A DNA stretch of 64,000 nt, taken from Labrys wisconsinensis. GTDB lineage: Bacteria; Pseudomonadota; Alphaproteobacteria; Rhizobiales; Labraceae. Position numbers and translations under genes: made by a program. The stretch is from assembly GCF_030814995.1 (NCBI RefSeq), contig NZ_JAUSVX010000005.1, positions 370,073-434,072 on the forward strand, read 5' to 3'. Position 1 is the first letter of the stretch. Each line of letters begins with the position of its first letter. The notes under the pieces were generated by a model. The model ran no database searches, had not been told where the DNA came from, and worked only from the letters and a program-made list of their open reading frames with translations. Shown piece after piece: positions 46,829-56,400 of this stretch.

Positions 46829-47778
46829 CCGCCATGCCGACGCGCCTGATCATCGACACCGACACCGCCGGCGACGACTGCTTCTCGCTCCTGCTCGGCC
46901 TCCTGCATCCGCGGGCCAAGCTCGAGGCGGTGACGATCTGCAACGGCAATGTGCCGTTCGAGCAGCAGATCGAGAACGCGCTCTATACGATCGAGGTGGC
47001 CGGGCGCGGCGGCGAGGTGCCGGTCCATCCCGGCTGCCCCAGGCCGATCATGGGGCGCTGGCAGGCGGCGACCATGCACGGCTCGGACGGCATGAGCGAG
47101 GCCGGATTCCCCAAGGCAAGGCAGCGGCCGGAGAGCAAGCACGCCGTCGACGCGATCATCGACCTCGTCATGGCCAATCCCGGCGAGATCTCGATCATCG
47201 CCCAGGCGCCGCTCACCAACATCGCGCTGGCCTTCCTGAAGGAGCCGCGCATCGCCGGCGCCCTGAAGCATCTGTGGATCATGGGCGGCACCGACAATCA
47301 GGTCGGCAACATCACGCCGATGGCCGAGTTCAACTTCTTCGTCGACCCCGAGGCCGCCAAGATCGTGCTCGGCGCCGGCTTCCGCGTCACGCTGTCGACC
47401 TGGACGCTGACATTGAAGTCCGGTTCGCTGCCCGCCGACGAGATCGAGCGGATCGAACGGCTCGACACGCCGCTGTCGCGTTTCTTCATGGCCGTGACCA
47501 GGACGCCGCGCGCGGTGGCGCTACGCCGCTACGGCCGCGCGATCAGCACGCACCCGGATTCGCTCACCTGCGCCTGCGCCCTCGACGAGAGCCTGATCCT
47601 GGAGAGCGACGACGTGGTGGTCGACGTCGAGGTCGGCGGCGAGACGACGCGGGGCGCCTCCAGCGTCTATCCCCCGCGCATGGTCGAGCGCTGGCCGGAC
47701 CGCGACGCCAATGCCCGCATCATCCGTCGTGCCGACACGAAAGGCTTCGCCGACATGCTGGTCTCGGTGCTGGCATGA
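46825..47778 (+). CDS. Nucleoside hydrolase (IUNH family)
   Basis: A 317-residue N-ribohydrolase of the inosine-uridine-preferring family, which cleaves a ribonucleoside into base and ribose. The calcium-binding Asp cluster is 'IDTDTAGDD' (11-18), followed by 'CNGNVPFEQQIENALYTIEVAGRG', 'IIAQAPLTNIALAF', 'IMGGTDNQVGNITPMAEFNFFVDPEAA' and 'STHPDSLTCACALDES'. The GTG start overlaps the cupin stop (GTGA) and has GGAG eight bases upstream; an ATG at 46834 is the alternative. The following monooxygenase gene overlaps its stop (ATGA). Confidence 0.92.
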   Translation: MTAMPTRLIIDTDTAGDDCFSLLLGLLHPRAKLEAVTICNGNVPFEQQIENALYTIEVAGRGGEVPVHPGCPRPIMGRWQAATMHGSDGMSEAGFPKARQRPESKHAVDAIIDLVMANPGEISIIAQAPLTNIALAFLKEPRIAGALKHLWIMGGTDNQVGNITPMAEFNFFVDPEAAKIVLGAGFRVTLSTWTLTLKSGSLPADEIERIERLDTPLSRFFMAVTRTPRAVALRRYGRAISTHPDSLTCACALDESLILESDDVVVDVEVGGETTRGASSVYPPRMVERWPDRDANARIIRRADTKGFADMLVSVLA

Positions 47779-49076
47779 CGCGCCGGATGCATCTCGGCCT
47801 GTTCATCCTCGGCACGGGCAGCCATGTCGCGGGCTGGCGCTATCCCGGCGCCTTCGACAGCTTCCAGGACCTCGGCCAGGTCCAGGCGATCGCACGCACC
47901 GCCGAACGCGGCAAGTTCGACCTGATCTTCATGGGCGACAATCTCTATGCCGACCCGGCGGCGCACCCCTCCTACACGCTGCGGCTGGAGCCGCTGACCA
48001 TGCTCTCGGCGCTGGCGACGAGCACCAGCCATATCGGCCTCGGCGCCACCGCCTCGACCACCTATGGCGACCCCTTCAGCGTCGCCCGCGCGTTCGCCTC
48101 GCTCGACCATATCAGCCGGGGGCGCGCCGCCTGGAACGCGGTGACCACGGCCAATGCGACCACGGCCGCGAATTTCGGCCGCAGCCACCCGGATCACGGC
48201 GAGCGCTACGCCATCGCCGAGGAGTTCGTCGGCGTGGTGCGTGGCCTCTGGGATTGCTGGGACGACGACGCCGTCGTCGCGGACCGGGTGAGCGGCCTCT
48301 ATATCGACCCGACCAAGGTGCGCAGCCTCGACCATGACGGCTCCTATTTCCAGGTGAAGGGCCCGCTCAACATCGGCCGCTCGCCGCAGGGCCAGCCGGT
48401 GGTGCTGCAGGCCGGCGGCTCGGCGCCTGGCCAGCGCCTGGCGGCGCGGACCGCCGACGTCGTGTTCTCCGTGGTGCAGGACTTCGAGGAGGCCCGCCGG
48501 GCCTATGCCGAGTTCAAGGCGCTGCTGCCGCAGTTCGGCCGGCGTGCCGAGGACGTCACCTGCCTGCCCGGCGTCATGCCGGTGGTGGGACGGACCGAGC
48601 GCGAGGCCTTCGACAAGCTCGCTACCTTGCAGAGCTTCGTCTCTTCCACCAATGCGCTCGCCCTGCTCTCGGACCGGTTCGGCACCGACATGAGCGCCTA
48701 CGACCTCGACGGGCCGATCCCCGACCTCGCCCTGCCGGACAGCTATCATTCCTTTGCCCGGGTCATGCTGGCCAAGGCGCGGCGCGAGGGCATGACTCTC
48801 CGCGACGTCTACAACCTGATGGCGGCGGCGCGCGGGCACTGGGTGCTGTGCGGCTCGGCGCAGACCGTCGCCGACACGCTGCAGCACTGGTTCGAGAACG
48901 GCGCCGCCGACGGATTCAACATCATGCCGCCCTTCTTCCCCGAGGGGTTCGAGGATTTCGTCGACCTGGTCGTGCCGATCCTGCAGGAGCGCGGGCTGTT
49001 CCGCGCCGACTACGAGGGCACGACGCTGCGCGATCATCTCGGGCTGGAGCGGCCGGCGCCGCGGCGTCCGGGCTGA
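47775..49076 (+). CDS. Luciferase-like FMN-dependent monooxygenase (NtaA/SnaA/DszA group)
   Basis: A 433-residue flavin monooxygenase using reduced FMN from a separate reductase. The NtaA/DszA group is recognised by 'GWRYPGAFDSFQDLGQVQAIARTAERGKFDLIFMGDNLY', 'GLGATASTTYGDPFSVARAFASLDHISRGRAAWNAVTTAN', 'HDGSYFQVKGPLNIGRSPQGQPVVLQAGGSAPGQ' and 'GFNIMPPFFPEGFEDFVDLVVPILQERG'. Members oxidise N- or S-containing compounds, including ring-opening of heterocycles. It is translationally coupled to the nucleoside hydrolase. No flavin reductase gene is adjacent. Confidence 0.92.
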   Translation: MTRRMHLGLFILGTGSHVAGWRYPGAFDSFQDLGQVQAIARTAERGKFDLIFMGDNLYADPAAHPSYTLRLEPLTMLSALATSTSHIGLGATASTTYGDPFSVARAFASLDHISRGRAAWNAVTTANATTAANFGRSHPDHGERYAIAEEFVGVVRGLWDCWDDDAVVADRVSGLYIDPTKVRSLDHDGSYFQVKGPLNIGRSPQGQPVVLQAGGSAPGQRLAARTADVVFSVVQDFEEARRAYAEFKALLPQFGRRAEDVTCLPGVMPVVGRTEREAFDKLATLQSFVSSTNALALLSDRFGTDMSAYDLDGPIPDLALPDSYHSFARVMLAKARREGMTLRDVYNLMAAARGHWVLCGSAQTVADTLQHWFENGAADGFNIMPPFFPEGFEDFVDLVVPILQERGLFRADYEGTTLRDHLGLERPAPRRPG

Positions 49077-49110
49077 CCAGCCGCGCCTTCCAAGACGACA
49101 GGAGACGACC

Positions 49111-49896
49111 ATGGATTTGCGTTTGACCGGCAAGACGGTCCTGATCACCGGAGCCTCCCAGGGCATCGGCGCCGGCCTTGCCAGGGCCTTCGCCGAGGAG
49201 GGCTGCCATGTCGCCCTGACGGCGCGCAATGCCGACAAGCTCACGGCGCTCGAGGCCGGCATCCGGTTGGATTTCCCGGCAGCGGAGGTCAGGCTCTTCC
49301 CGATGGACCTGACCGAGCCGGGCGCGCCCGAACGCCTCGCGACGGAGGCCGGCGATGTCGACATCCTCGTCAACAATGCCGGCGTCATCCCTTCCGGCTC
49401 GCTCACCGACATCGACGAGGCGAAGTGGCGCGCCGGCTGGGAACTGAAGGTGTTCGGCTATATCAACCTTTGCCGGCTCTACTATCCCCGGATGAAGGCG
49501 GCCGGCGGCGGCGTGATCATCAACAATATCGGCAATGGCGGCGAGATCTCCGACCCGCGCTACATCGCCGGCGGCGTCGGCAATGCCAGCCTGATGCATT
49601 TCACCCGGGCCCTTGGCGGCTCGAGCCTCGACGACAACATCCGGGTGGTCGGCGTCAACCCCGGCCCGGTCGACACCGACCGGATCTATGCCATGCTGCG
49701 CAAGCGGGCGAAGGACCTCTACGGCGACGAGGGACGCTACGGCGAGCTTGCGCAGACCTATCCGCTCGGCCGGCCGGCGCATGTGCGGGAGGTGACCGAC
49801 CTCATCGTCTTCCTCGCCTCGTTCCGCTCGGGCTATACCAGCGGCACGATCATGACCGTCGACGGCGGCATCGCTTCGCGCCGCTCGATCATCTGA
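49111..49896 (+). CDS. Short-chain dehydrogenase/reductase family protein with atypical active site
   Basis: A 261-residue Rossmann-fold protein. NAD(P)-binding 'LITGASQGIGAGLARAFAEEG' and 'ILVNNAGVIPSG' are normal. Where classical members have S...YxxxK, this protein reads 'NNIGNGGEISDPRYIAGGVGNASLMHFTRALGG': the Lys is Asn and no Ser is at the usual place. A group of SDR-like proteins shares this 'YIAG..GNA.LM.FTRALG' form. The C-terminal 'TSGTIMTVDGGI' is typical. Either catalysis differs or it acts on an unusual substrate. Confidence 0.85.
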   Translation: MDLRLTGKTVLITGASQGIGAGLARAFAEEGCHVALTARNADKLTALEAGIRLDFPAAEVRLFPMDLTEPGAPERLATEAGDVDILVNNAGVIPSGSLTDIDEAKWRAGWELKVFGYINLCRLYYPRMKAAGGGVIINNIGNGGEISDPRYIAGGVGNASLMHFTRALGGSSLDDNIRVVGVNPGPVDTDRIYAMLRKRAKDLYGDEGRYGELAQTYPLGRPAHVREVTDLIVFLASFRSGYTSGTIMTVDGGIASRRSII

Positions 49897-49904
49897 GGCC
49901 GGTG

Positions 49905-50594
49905 ATGACCGCGACGCGCGTGAAGCGCCTGGGCATGCTGGCGCCCTCGTCCAACACGGTGCTGGAGCCGGAGACGGCAAGGCTCCTGCCGGCAGACGGC
50001 TCGGTGACCGCCCATGTCTCGCGCCTGCGCGTCGTCACCATCTCGCCCGAGGCCGATTCGCTCGGCCAGTTCGAGCTTGGCCGCGTCCTCGCCGCCGCCG
50101 AGCTGCTGGCCGACGCCAAGGTCGACCTGATCCTGTGGAACGGCACGGCGGCGAGCTGGCTCGGCTTCGACCACGATGCGCGCATGGTCGCCGCGATCGA
50201 GGCCCATACCGGCATTCCGGCGACCACGGCGGTGCTCGCCATCAACGCCGCGCTCGCCCGGATCGGCGCGCGCCGCATCGGCCTGGTCACGCCCTATGTC
50301 GAGGCGCTGGAAGAGCGCATTATCGCCAATTATCGCGGCATCGGCATCGAGACCGCGGCCGCCGTGCGCCTCGACCTGACGGAGAATACCGCCTATGCCG
50401 CGGTGAGCCCCCAGGAGATCGCCGCCATGGCGCGGCGGGTGGCGGCAGGTCCGGCGGATGCCGTGCTGATCCTGTGCACCAACCTCGCCGGCGCCTCGGT
50501 GGCGCCGGACCTAGCGGCGGAACTCGGGGTGCCGGTGCTGGATTCGGTGCGGGTGGCGGTGGAGCACAGCTTGAGCCTGCTCGGGCAGCATTGA
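49905..50594 (+). CDS. Maleate isomerase / arylmalonate decarboxylase-like (Asp/Glu racemase superfamily)
   Basis: A 229-residue enzyme. The start 'VKRLGMLAPSSNTVLEPETARLLP' is the family opening, followed by 'GIPATTAVLAINAALARIGARRIGLVTPYVEALEERIIANY'. Maleate isomerases use two Cys; here the second is present in 'AVLILCTNLAGASVAPDL', while the first position lies in 'LILWNGTAASWLGFD' without Cys. A single second Cys resembles arylmalonate decarboxylase. Good spacing from GAGG supports the ATG at 49905. It is the last gene of the catabolic operon and probably handles a dicarboxylate product. Confidence 0.85.
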   Translation: MTATRVKRLGMLAPSSNTVLEPETARLLPADGSVTAHVSRLRVVTISPEADSLGQFELGRVLAAAELLADAKVDLILWNGTAASWLGFDHDARMVAAIEAHTGIPATTAVLAINAALARIGARRIGLVTPYVEALEERIIANYRGIGIETAAAVRLDLTENTAYAAVSPQEIAAMARRVAAGPADAVLILCTNLAGASVAPDLAAELGVPVLDSVRVAVEHSLSLLGQH

Positions 50595-50669
50595 GCCTGA
50601 TCCCGTTGATCAGGGGCAGCCCATCTTGCAGGATATAAGGGTGGCCCTCCGCAGGGCAGAGGAGGTCGG

Positions 50670-50984
50670 ATGACGCGGGAGTTCATTCCCATCGAAGAAA
50701 CCGTCGCCGAATGGCGCGGGGATCCAGAATACGTTGCCGCCTATGATTCGCTCGAAGAGGAGTTCGCATTGGCCGAAGCTCTTATCGAGGCCCGCGGTGC
50801 TGCGCACATGACGCAGGAGCAGGTGGCGAAGGCCATGGGCGTGACGCAGAAAGCCGTGGCCAGGCTCGAGAGCGGCCGCAGCATGCCTTCGACCCGAACC
50901 TTGAAGCGCTATGCCGAGGCAACCGGCACGCGCCTGCGGATCAGTTTCGAGCGGCCTCGTACGGTGCCTGCACCGGCTCGCTAG
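50670..50984 (+). CDS. XRE-family regulator, HigA antitoxin-like
   Basis: A 104-residue helix-turn-helix protein: N-terminal 'AYDSLEEEFALAEALIEARGAAHMTQEQVAKAMGVTQKAVARLESGRSMPS' followed by 'TLKRYAEATGTRLRISFER'. The shape is that of HigA-type antitoxins, which normally follow a RelE/HigB toxin gene. No such toxin is seen in the 75 bases upstream or behind it, so it is an orphan. The AGAGGAGGTCGG just before the ATG is a strong ribosome site. Confidence 0.88.
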   Translation: MTREFIPIEETVAEWRGDPEYVAAYDSLEEEFALAEALIEARGAAHMTQEQVAKAMGVTQKAVARLESGRSMPSTRTLKRYAEATGTRLRISFERPRTVPAPAR

Positions 50985-50999
50985 GGCAGGATTGAGCCG

Positions 51000-51329
51000 C
51001 TATGCTGAGGCGTGCGGATGCGGCGCATCCTGCCGAGGGTGGACGTTCACCGACAGTTCCACCTCCTGACCCAATCGCGTCAAGATCGTCATCAGCTGGT
51101 CCAGCGTGAACCGTTCGACCTTGGCGCGGCGAATGCGGGAGAAGTCGGCATGGCTGATGCCGGTGGCCTCCTCGGCTTTCCGCGTTGTCCATTGGCGCGT
51201 ATCGAGTATCTTGATGATCTCGGAGGCCATTAGCGCCTTGGCCTGCCGGAGGTCGGCGTCGTCGCGACCGAAATCGCGAAAGACGTTGCCACTGCCGTGA
51301 ATCAACTCCATGTCGTCGCCGATGCTCAT
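51000..51329 (-). CDS. XRE-family regulator, HigA-like
   Basis: A 109-residue helix-turn-helix protein: 'NVFRDFGRDDADLRQAKALMASEIIKILDTRQWTTRKAEEATGISHADFSRIRRAKVERFTLDQLMTILTRLG'. Related proteins are the antitoxin half of HigB/RelE-type pairs, but upstream there is only an AT-rich spacer and the DUF3800 gene. It is convergent with another XRE gene 15 bases away. The ATG at 51329 has AAGGAG eight bases before it. Confidence 0.88.
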   Translation of the reverse strand: MSIGDDMELIHGSGNVFRDFGRDDADLRQAKALMASEIIKILDTRQWTTRKAEEATGISHADFSRIRRAKVERFTLDQLMTILTRLGQEVELSVNVHPRQDAPHPHASA

Positions 51330-51516
51330 CGCAACATCTCCTTCGCCTATCGAGAGACTCATATAACTTGGGGGCTTAAGCCATAGGGCAGAGCCAAAGG
51401 GAAAGGGTCGAAAAACAAAACTTTCCAACGAAGCAATCTGAACGGTTCACAGAGCAGTTTGAAAATTTGAATCTGACGAGAACAGAGAACATTTTGAGTA
51501 GATATTCAAGAAAGTA
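51330..51516. other. AT-rich spacer, left side of the DUF3800 island
   Basis: Base composition drops abruptly from about position 51340. I see no gene, terminator or clear repeat here. It probably marks one edge of acquired DNA. Confidence 0.5.
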
Positions 51517-52344
51517 TCAGGAACACCAAATGCCATTTTGAAGCTCGTGAGCCTCGTTAAGCGTCTTGTAGTCCCAGATACGCGGATAGACCTCGTTTCC
51601 AACAAAGAGCGCTTGGGCCGATTTCCTCATTGTTTTCTCGTGAGATCCAAATCTGTCCAAGATCCACTGCTCTTGTACTTCCCATGCGAAGTCTGCATCT
51701 AAAATGTCTTGGACAAGATCCAAACTTTCCTTGACATTGTCGTGATGCTTGCGAAATTCCCATGCCGCCAAATCGGCAGCCTGCAATGGCAATATCTTGC
51801 GAGACGTAATATCTCTGTTGAGGGGTGTCAGTTTAATATTCGGCAGATTGTCCTTTAAATCACTCGAATGACTTGCATATTCACTTGCCTTTCTCAGGCG
51901 TGATGAAGTTTTATCAAAATGATCGAATACCAATTCGGTATTAAAGCCGGGATTTTCTTCGCATGCACCTCTCATGCATCCGTATATGGCAAGTACATAC
52001 GGGTCTAATTTCAACTTTCTTTCCTTCTCGAATCGATCCAGATCGGCAAGTCGTACTAGAGATAAGATCGCAACAAGCCTACTCTCTGTGATGATTTTGG
52101 TTAGGTCGGACAAAAAGGACCTTACTTCTTCCTTGTGCTCCTCTATTGGGTGCCATTTGGCATAGACCCCGGTCGGGCTGGCCATCTCCTTCATATGGAA
52201 ATATGGAACTCCATGCCGCCCAAGGACAGCAGACCATTCGGCTTCAAAAAACTCCCATCTGAGATAGCCGCCAACGTACCCACCGATAACCAACAAAGGG
52301 TCTTTGAAACTGTCGTCCATATAACCCTTGAAATCGGCTGCCAT
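51517..52344 (-). CDS. DUF3800 family protein, horizontally acquired
   Basis: A 275-residue protein. N-terminal 'GYMDDSF' matches the acidic DES-like start of DUF3800, followed by 'LVIGGYVG' and the late motif 'ILPLQAADLAAWEFRKHHDN' (Q-A-A-D-L, conserved in the family). The acidic residues suggest an RNase H-like nuclease fold, but no activity is established. Codon use is strikingly AT-rich compared with all neighbours, so it was probably gained by transfer. DUF3800 genes are often found on mobile or defence islands. No partner gene is present. Confidence 0.82.
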   Translation of the reverse strand: MAADFKGYMDDSFKDPLLVIGGYVGGYLRWEFFEAEWSAVLGRHGVPYFHMKEMASPTGVYAKWHPIEEHKEEVRSFLSDLTKIITESRLVAILSLVRLADLDRFEKERKLKLDPYVLAIYGCMRGACEENPGFNTELVFDHFDKTSSRLRKASEYASHSSDLKDNLPNIKLTPLNRDITSRKILPLQAADLAAWEFRKHHDNVKESLDLVQDILDADFAWEVQEQWILDRFGSHEKTMRKSAQALFVGNEVYPRIWDYKTLNEAHELQNGIWCS

Positions 52345-52534
52345 TGAAGCTTCCTGTCAGCGAAAAAGGAGAGATGATAGCCGCACCTTGATTGGGACTT
52401 CAGCGTCGAATACAAAAATTATATCACTTCAGGTTGGGGAGGCGAAGTATAATGTTCTCAATATGAATCGGACGGATTCCGCTTCCGGTAAATCGTATGA
52501 ATGAGCGCTTGGCCGTTCATGGATCGGAATAACG

Positions 52535-53299
52535 CTACCCCTTCATCATCCGCCGCGCCTCGCCCTCCAACCGCCGGGCCAGGGCCTTGCGGTCGGTGGT
52601 CTCGCCATAGGGCACGGCCTCGCCCCAGCTGACCACCACGTCGACCGGGCCGCCGGCGAGGACGCCGATCAGGTGCGGCGCCAGGTCCATGTCGCCGATC
52701 CAGGACAGGGCCGGCATGTGGGCGCGGGAGATCGGCAGGCCGTCGCGGCGGGCGTAGCGGATGGCGAGCGGCTGGACGAGCACGGGCGCCTGGGCCGCGC
52801 GCAAGGCGGTCTGCGCCGCGCCGATCAGGGCCGAGCGGAAGGGCAGGACGCGCACGCCGTCGCCGGTGGTGCCCTCGCCGAACAGCACCATGGCGTCACC
52901 CGCCGTCAGCCGCTCGCCGATGGCGGCGGTGGCCGCGCCGGTCTTGTGGCGGCGCTCGCGCTCGATGAACACGCTGCGCTGCAGCCGGGCGAACAGGCCG
53001 ATCACCGGCCAGCCTGCGACCTCGCTCTTGGCGACGAAGGAGAGCGGCATCAGCGAGCCGATGACCGGGATGTCGAGCCAGGAGACATGGTTGGCGACGA
53101 TCAAGAGCGGGCGGCCGGGCTCGGGCGCGCCACGCGTGTCGACCTTGACGCCGATGATTCCGAGGACGATGCGGTGGAACAGCACGGGCAGGCGGGCCCG
53201 CAGCCGCCAGCCCCAGCGCACCGCCGCGATCTGCAGCGGCAGCAGGGGCAGCGCCACCAGCGCCACGGCGAGGATGCGCAGGGCCGCCTTGACCGGCAC
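52535..53299 (-). CDS. 1-acyl-sn-glycerol-3-phosphate acyltransferase-like (PlsC)
   Basis: A 254-residue membrane-associated acyltransferase. After an N-terminal hydrophobic helix come the HX4D motif 'VANHVSWLDIPVI', 'FVAKSEVAGWPVIG', 'RSVFIERERR' and 'VLFGEGTTGDGVRVLPF' (EGT motif). It transfers an acyl chain to a lysophospholipid or related acceptor. It lies 135 bases behind the RND pump on the same strand, separated by a gap, so co-transcription is possible but not certain. Confidence 0.92.
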   Translation of the reverse strand: MPVKAALRILAVALVALPLLPLQIAAVRWGWRLRARLPVLFHRIVLGIIGVKVDTRGAPEPGRPLLIVANHVSWLDIPVIGSLMPLSFVAKSEVAGWPVIGLFARLQRSVFIERERRHKTGAATAAIGERLTAGDAMVLFGEGTTGDGVRVLPFRSALIGAAQTALRAAQAPVLVQPLAIRYARRDGLPISRAHMPALSWIGDMDLAPHLIGVLAGGPVDVVVSWGEAVPYGETTDRKALARRLEGEARRMMKG

Positions 53300-53434
53300 G
53301 GCGCGTCAGGCCCCGCCCGCAGCAGCGGGGTGCCGCCTGGTCCCGACTGTCTGGTCCTCCGCCTCTGTCACGCGCCGATTCCGCCTCGTCCAAAGCGGCT
53401 TATAGGCACGGGCAGGCGCCCGCGTCCATTGCGT

Positions 53435-56400
53435 CTATTCGGCGGCGGCCAGGCCCGGCGCGGGACGGTGCATCTCCGGCTCCGGCAGGTCGTCGGCGTC
53501 GCGGTGCGGCGGCGCCGCCTTGCCGCGGCGGAACCAATCGGACATGTACTCCATGGCAATATAGACCACCGGCGTGATGTAGAGCGTCAGGAGCTGCGAC
53601 ATCATCAGGCCGCCGACCACGGCGACGCCGAGCGGCTGGCGCAGCTCGGCGCCGGCGCCGGTGCCCAGCGCGATCGGCAGCGCGCCGAGAATCGCCGACA
53701 GCGTGGTCATCATGATCGGGCGGAAGCGCAGCGTCGCCGCCTCGACGATCGCCTCCTTGGCGCTGGCGCCGGCGGCGCGGCGCCCCACCGCGAAGTCGAC
53801 CATCATGATGGCGTTCTTCTTGACGATGCCGATCAGCATGATCAGGCCGATCATGGCGATGACCGACAGTTCCAGGCCGAACAGCTCCAGCGTCAGCAGC
53901 GCGCCGATGCCGGCGGAGGGCAGGCCGGACAGGATGGTCAGCGGGTGGATGAAGCTCTCGTAGAGGATGCCGAGCACGATGTAGACGACGAGGATCGCCG
54001 CGAACAGCAGGAAGGGGATGTTCGCGGTCGAATCCTGGAACTGCTGAGCTGCGCCCTGGAAGCTGGTCGAGATGGTGGCGGGCAGGCCGGCCTCGTCGGC
54101 CGCGGCGTTGATCCGGTCCACCGCCTGGCTGAGCGAGACGCCGGCGGCCAGGTTGAACGAGATCGTCACCGAGGGCAGCTGCGCGATGTGGGACAGCGAC
54201 ACCGCGGTCGGCTTCTCCACGACATGGGCGACGCTGTCGAGGGGAACGAGGGCGTTGTTGGCGGTCCGGACGGTGATCTTGCGCAGCATTTCCTCGGTGG
54301 TGCCGAACTTCTCGGCCGCCTCCAGGATCACCTGATAGGTGTTCTCGGGAGCATAGATGGTCGAGACCTGGCGGGTGCCGTAGGCGGCATAGAGGGTGTT
54401 GCGGATCTGGTCGATGGTCAGCCCGAGCCGGGCTGCGGCGTTGCGGTCGATCTCGAGCACGGCGTCGCGCGCCTTGATCTGCAGATCGGAATTGACGTCG
54501 AGCACGCCGGGGATCGAGCGCATGCGCGCCTCGACCTTCTGCGCATAGCCGCGCAACTCGTCGACATCGGGCGACTGCAGCGCGAACTGGTATTGGCTGC
54601 GCGACTGCACGCCGCCGATATTGATCGACTGCACCGGCTGGAAATAGACCTGGATGCCAGGCACGCTCGCCGCGGCGCGGCGCAGCCGCCCGATCACCGT
54701 GCCGACATCGGCGGTCCGCTCCGGCTTGTCCTTCAGCTGGATGAAGAAGCGCCCGGCGCTGACCTGGTTGGTGCCCGATCCGCCGACGGTCGAGGTGACC
54801 GAGGTCACGTCGGGATCCTGGCGGATCAGCTCGGCGACCGCCTGCTGGCGCGCGGCCATGGCATCGAACGACACGTCGTCAGGGCCGAGCGAGGATCCGG
54901 AGACGAGGCCGGTATCCTCCTGCGGGAAGAAGCCCTTGGGAATGGCGTTGAAGAGATAGACGGTGACGAAGAAGGTGGCGAAGGTCACGCCGAGCATGAT
55001 GACCGGCGCATTGACCGCGCCGCGCAGGCTCCAGGTGTAGAGCCGGGTCAGGGCGCTGAAGCTCGCCTCGAAGACCCGCAGGATCAGCGGCTCGCGCCGG
55101 CTATCGTCATGCTCCCGGATCAGGCGGGCGCACAGCATCGGCGTCAGCGTCAGCGAGACGATGCAGGAGATCAGGATCGCCAGGGCGATGACATAGCCGA
55201 ACTCGGAGAACATCCGCCCGACCACGCCGCCCATGAAGATCACGGGCAGGAACACGGCGATCAGCGACAGCGTCATCGACAGGATGGTGAAGCCGACCTC
55301 GCGCGAGCCCTTGAGCGCCGCCTGGAACGGGGTCTCGCCGTTCTCGACATGGCGGACGATGTTCTCGAGCATGACGATGGCATCGTCGACCACGAAGCCG
55401 ACGCAGAGCGTCAGGGCGAGCAGCGAGATATTGTCGATGGAGAGGTTCAGGAGCCACATGCCGGCGAAGGTGCCGATCAGCGAGATCGGCAGGGCGATGG
55501 CCGGGATCAGCGTCGCCCGGGCGCTGCGCAGGAAGAAATAGATGACGATGGTGACCAGGACGATCGACAGGCCGAGGGTGAACTCCACGTCCTCGATCGC
55601 CGCGCGGATCGACTTCGAGCGGTCGTTCATGACGTTGACGTCGACGCCGGGCGGCATGCTCGCCTTGATTTTCGGCAGGATCGCCTTGGCGGCGTCGACC
55701 ACCGCCACGGTGTTGGCGTCGGGCTGGCGCTGGATGGCGAGGACGATGCCGCGCGTTCCGTCCTGCCAGCTCGCCGTCTGGTTGTTCTGGACGCTGTCGA
55801 TGGCGTTGGCGACGTCGGAGATGCGCACCGGCGCGCCGTTCTGCCAGGACACGACCACCGGCATGTAGCCGGCGGCGTAGCGGATCGGGCCGGTGGCGTC
55901 GAGGATGGCGGTGCGGCTGCCGCTGGTCATCGAGCCGACCGGCTGGTTGGAATTGGCGGCGGCGAGCGCGTTCTGGAGATCGGTCAGGGTCAGCCCGCGC
56001 GCGGTGAGCTGGTCGAGATCGGCCTCGACCCGGACGGCATATTGCTGGCTGCCATAGATCGAGACCTGCGCCACGCCGGGCAGGGTGGAGAGCTGCGGCA
56101 GGATGGCGGATTGGGCGAAACGGTCGATATCGGAGAGGCGCACCGTCTTTGAGGTGAGCGTCAGGAACAGGATCGGCTGGTCGGCCGGATTGACCTTGCG
56201 GAAGCTCGGCGGCGTCGTCATGTCGGTGGGCAGCTGGCGCTGCGCCGTGGAGATGGCCGACTGGACGTCGAGGGCGGCGCCGTCGATGTTGCGGTTGAGG
56301 TCGAACTGCAGCACGACCTGGGTCGAGCCGAGGGTCGAGGTCGACGTCATCTGGGTGATGCCGGCGATCGAGGAGAACTGCTTCTCCAGGATGGCCGCGA

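Noticed and set aside
47775..49076. RutA (pyrimidine monooxygenase) as the identity of the luciferase-like gene.
   Set aside because: The sequence fits the broader NtaA/SnaA/DszA group and no rutB-G neighbours are present; the specific name is not justified.
44205..50594. Nicotinate-degradation (nic) cluster.
   Set aside because: A maleate isomerase-like gene and an amidase are present, but no nicotinate hydroxylase, NicC, NicD or NicX homologue is seen.
52673..56152. Very long plus-strand open frame (1159 codons) opposite the RND pump and PlsC genes.
   Set aside because: It is an antisense shadow of GC-rich codons: its translation is low-complexity (Asp/Arg/Gly/His-rich) without any motif, while the minus strand encodes clear RND and acyltransferase proteins.
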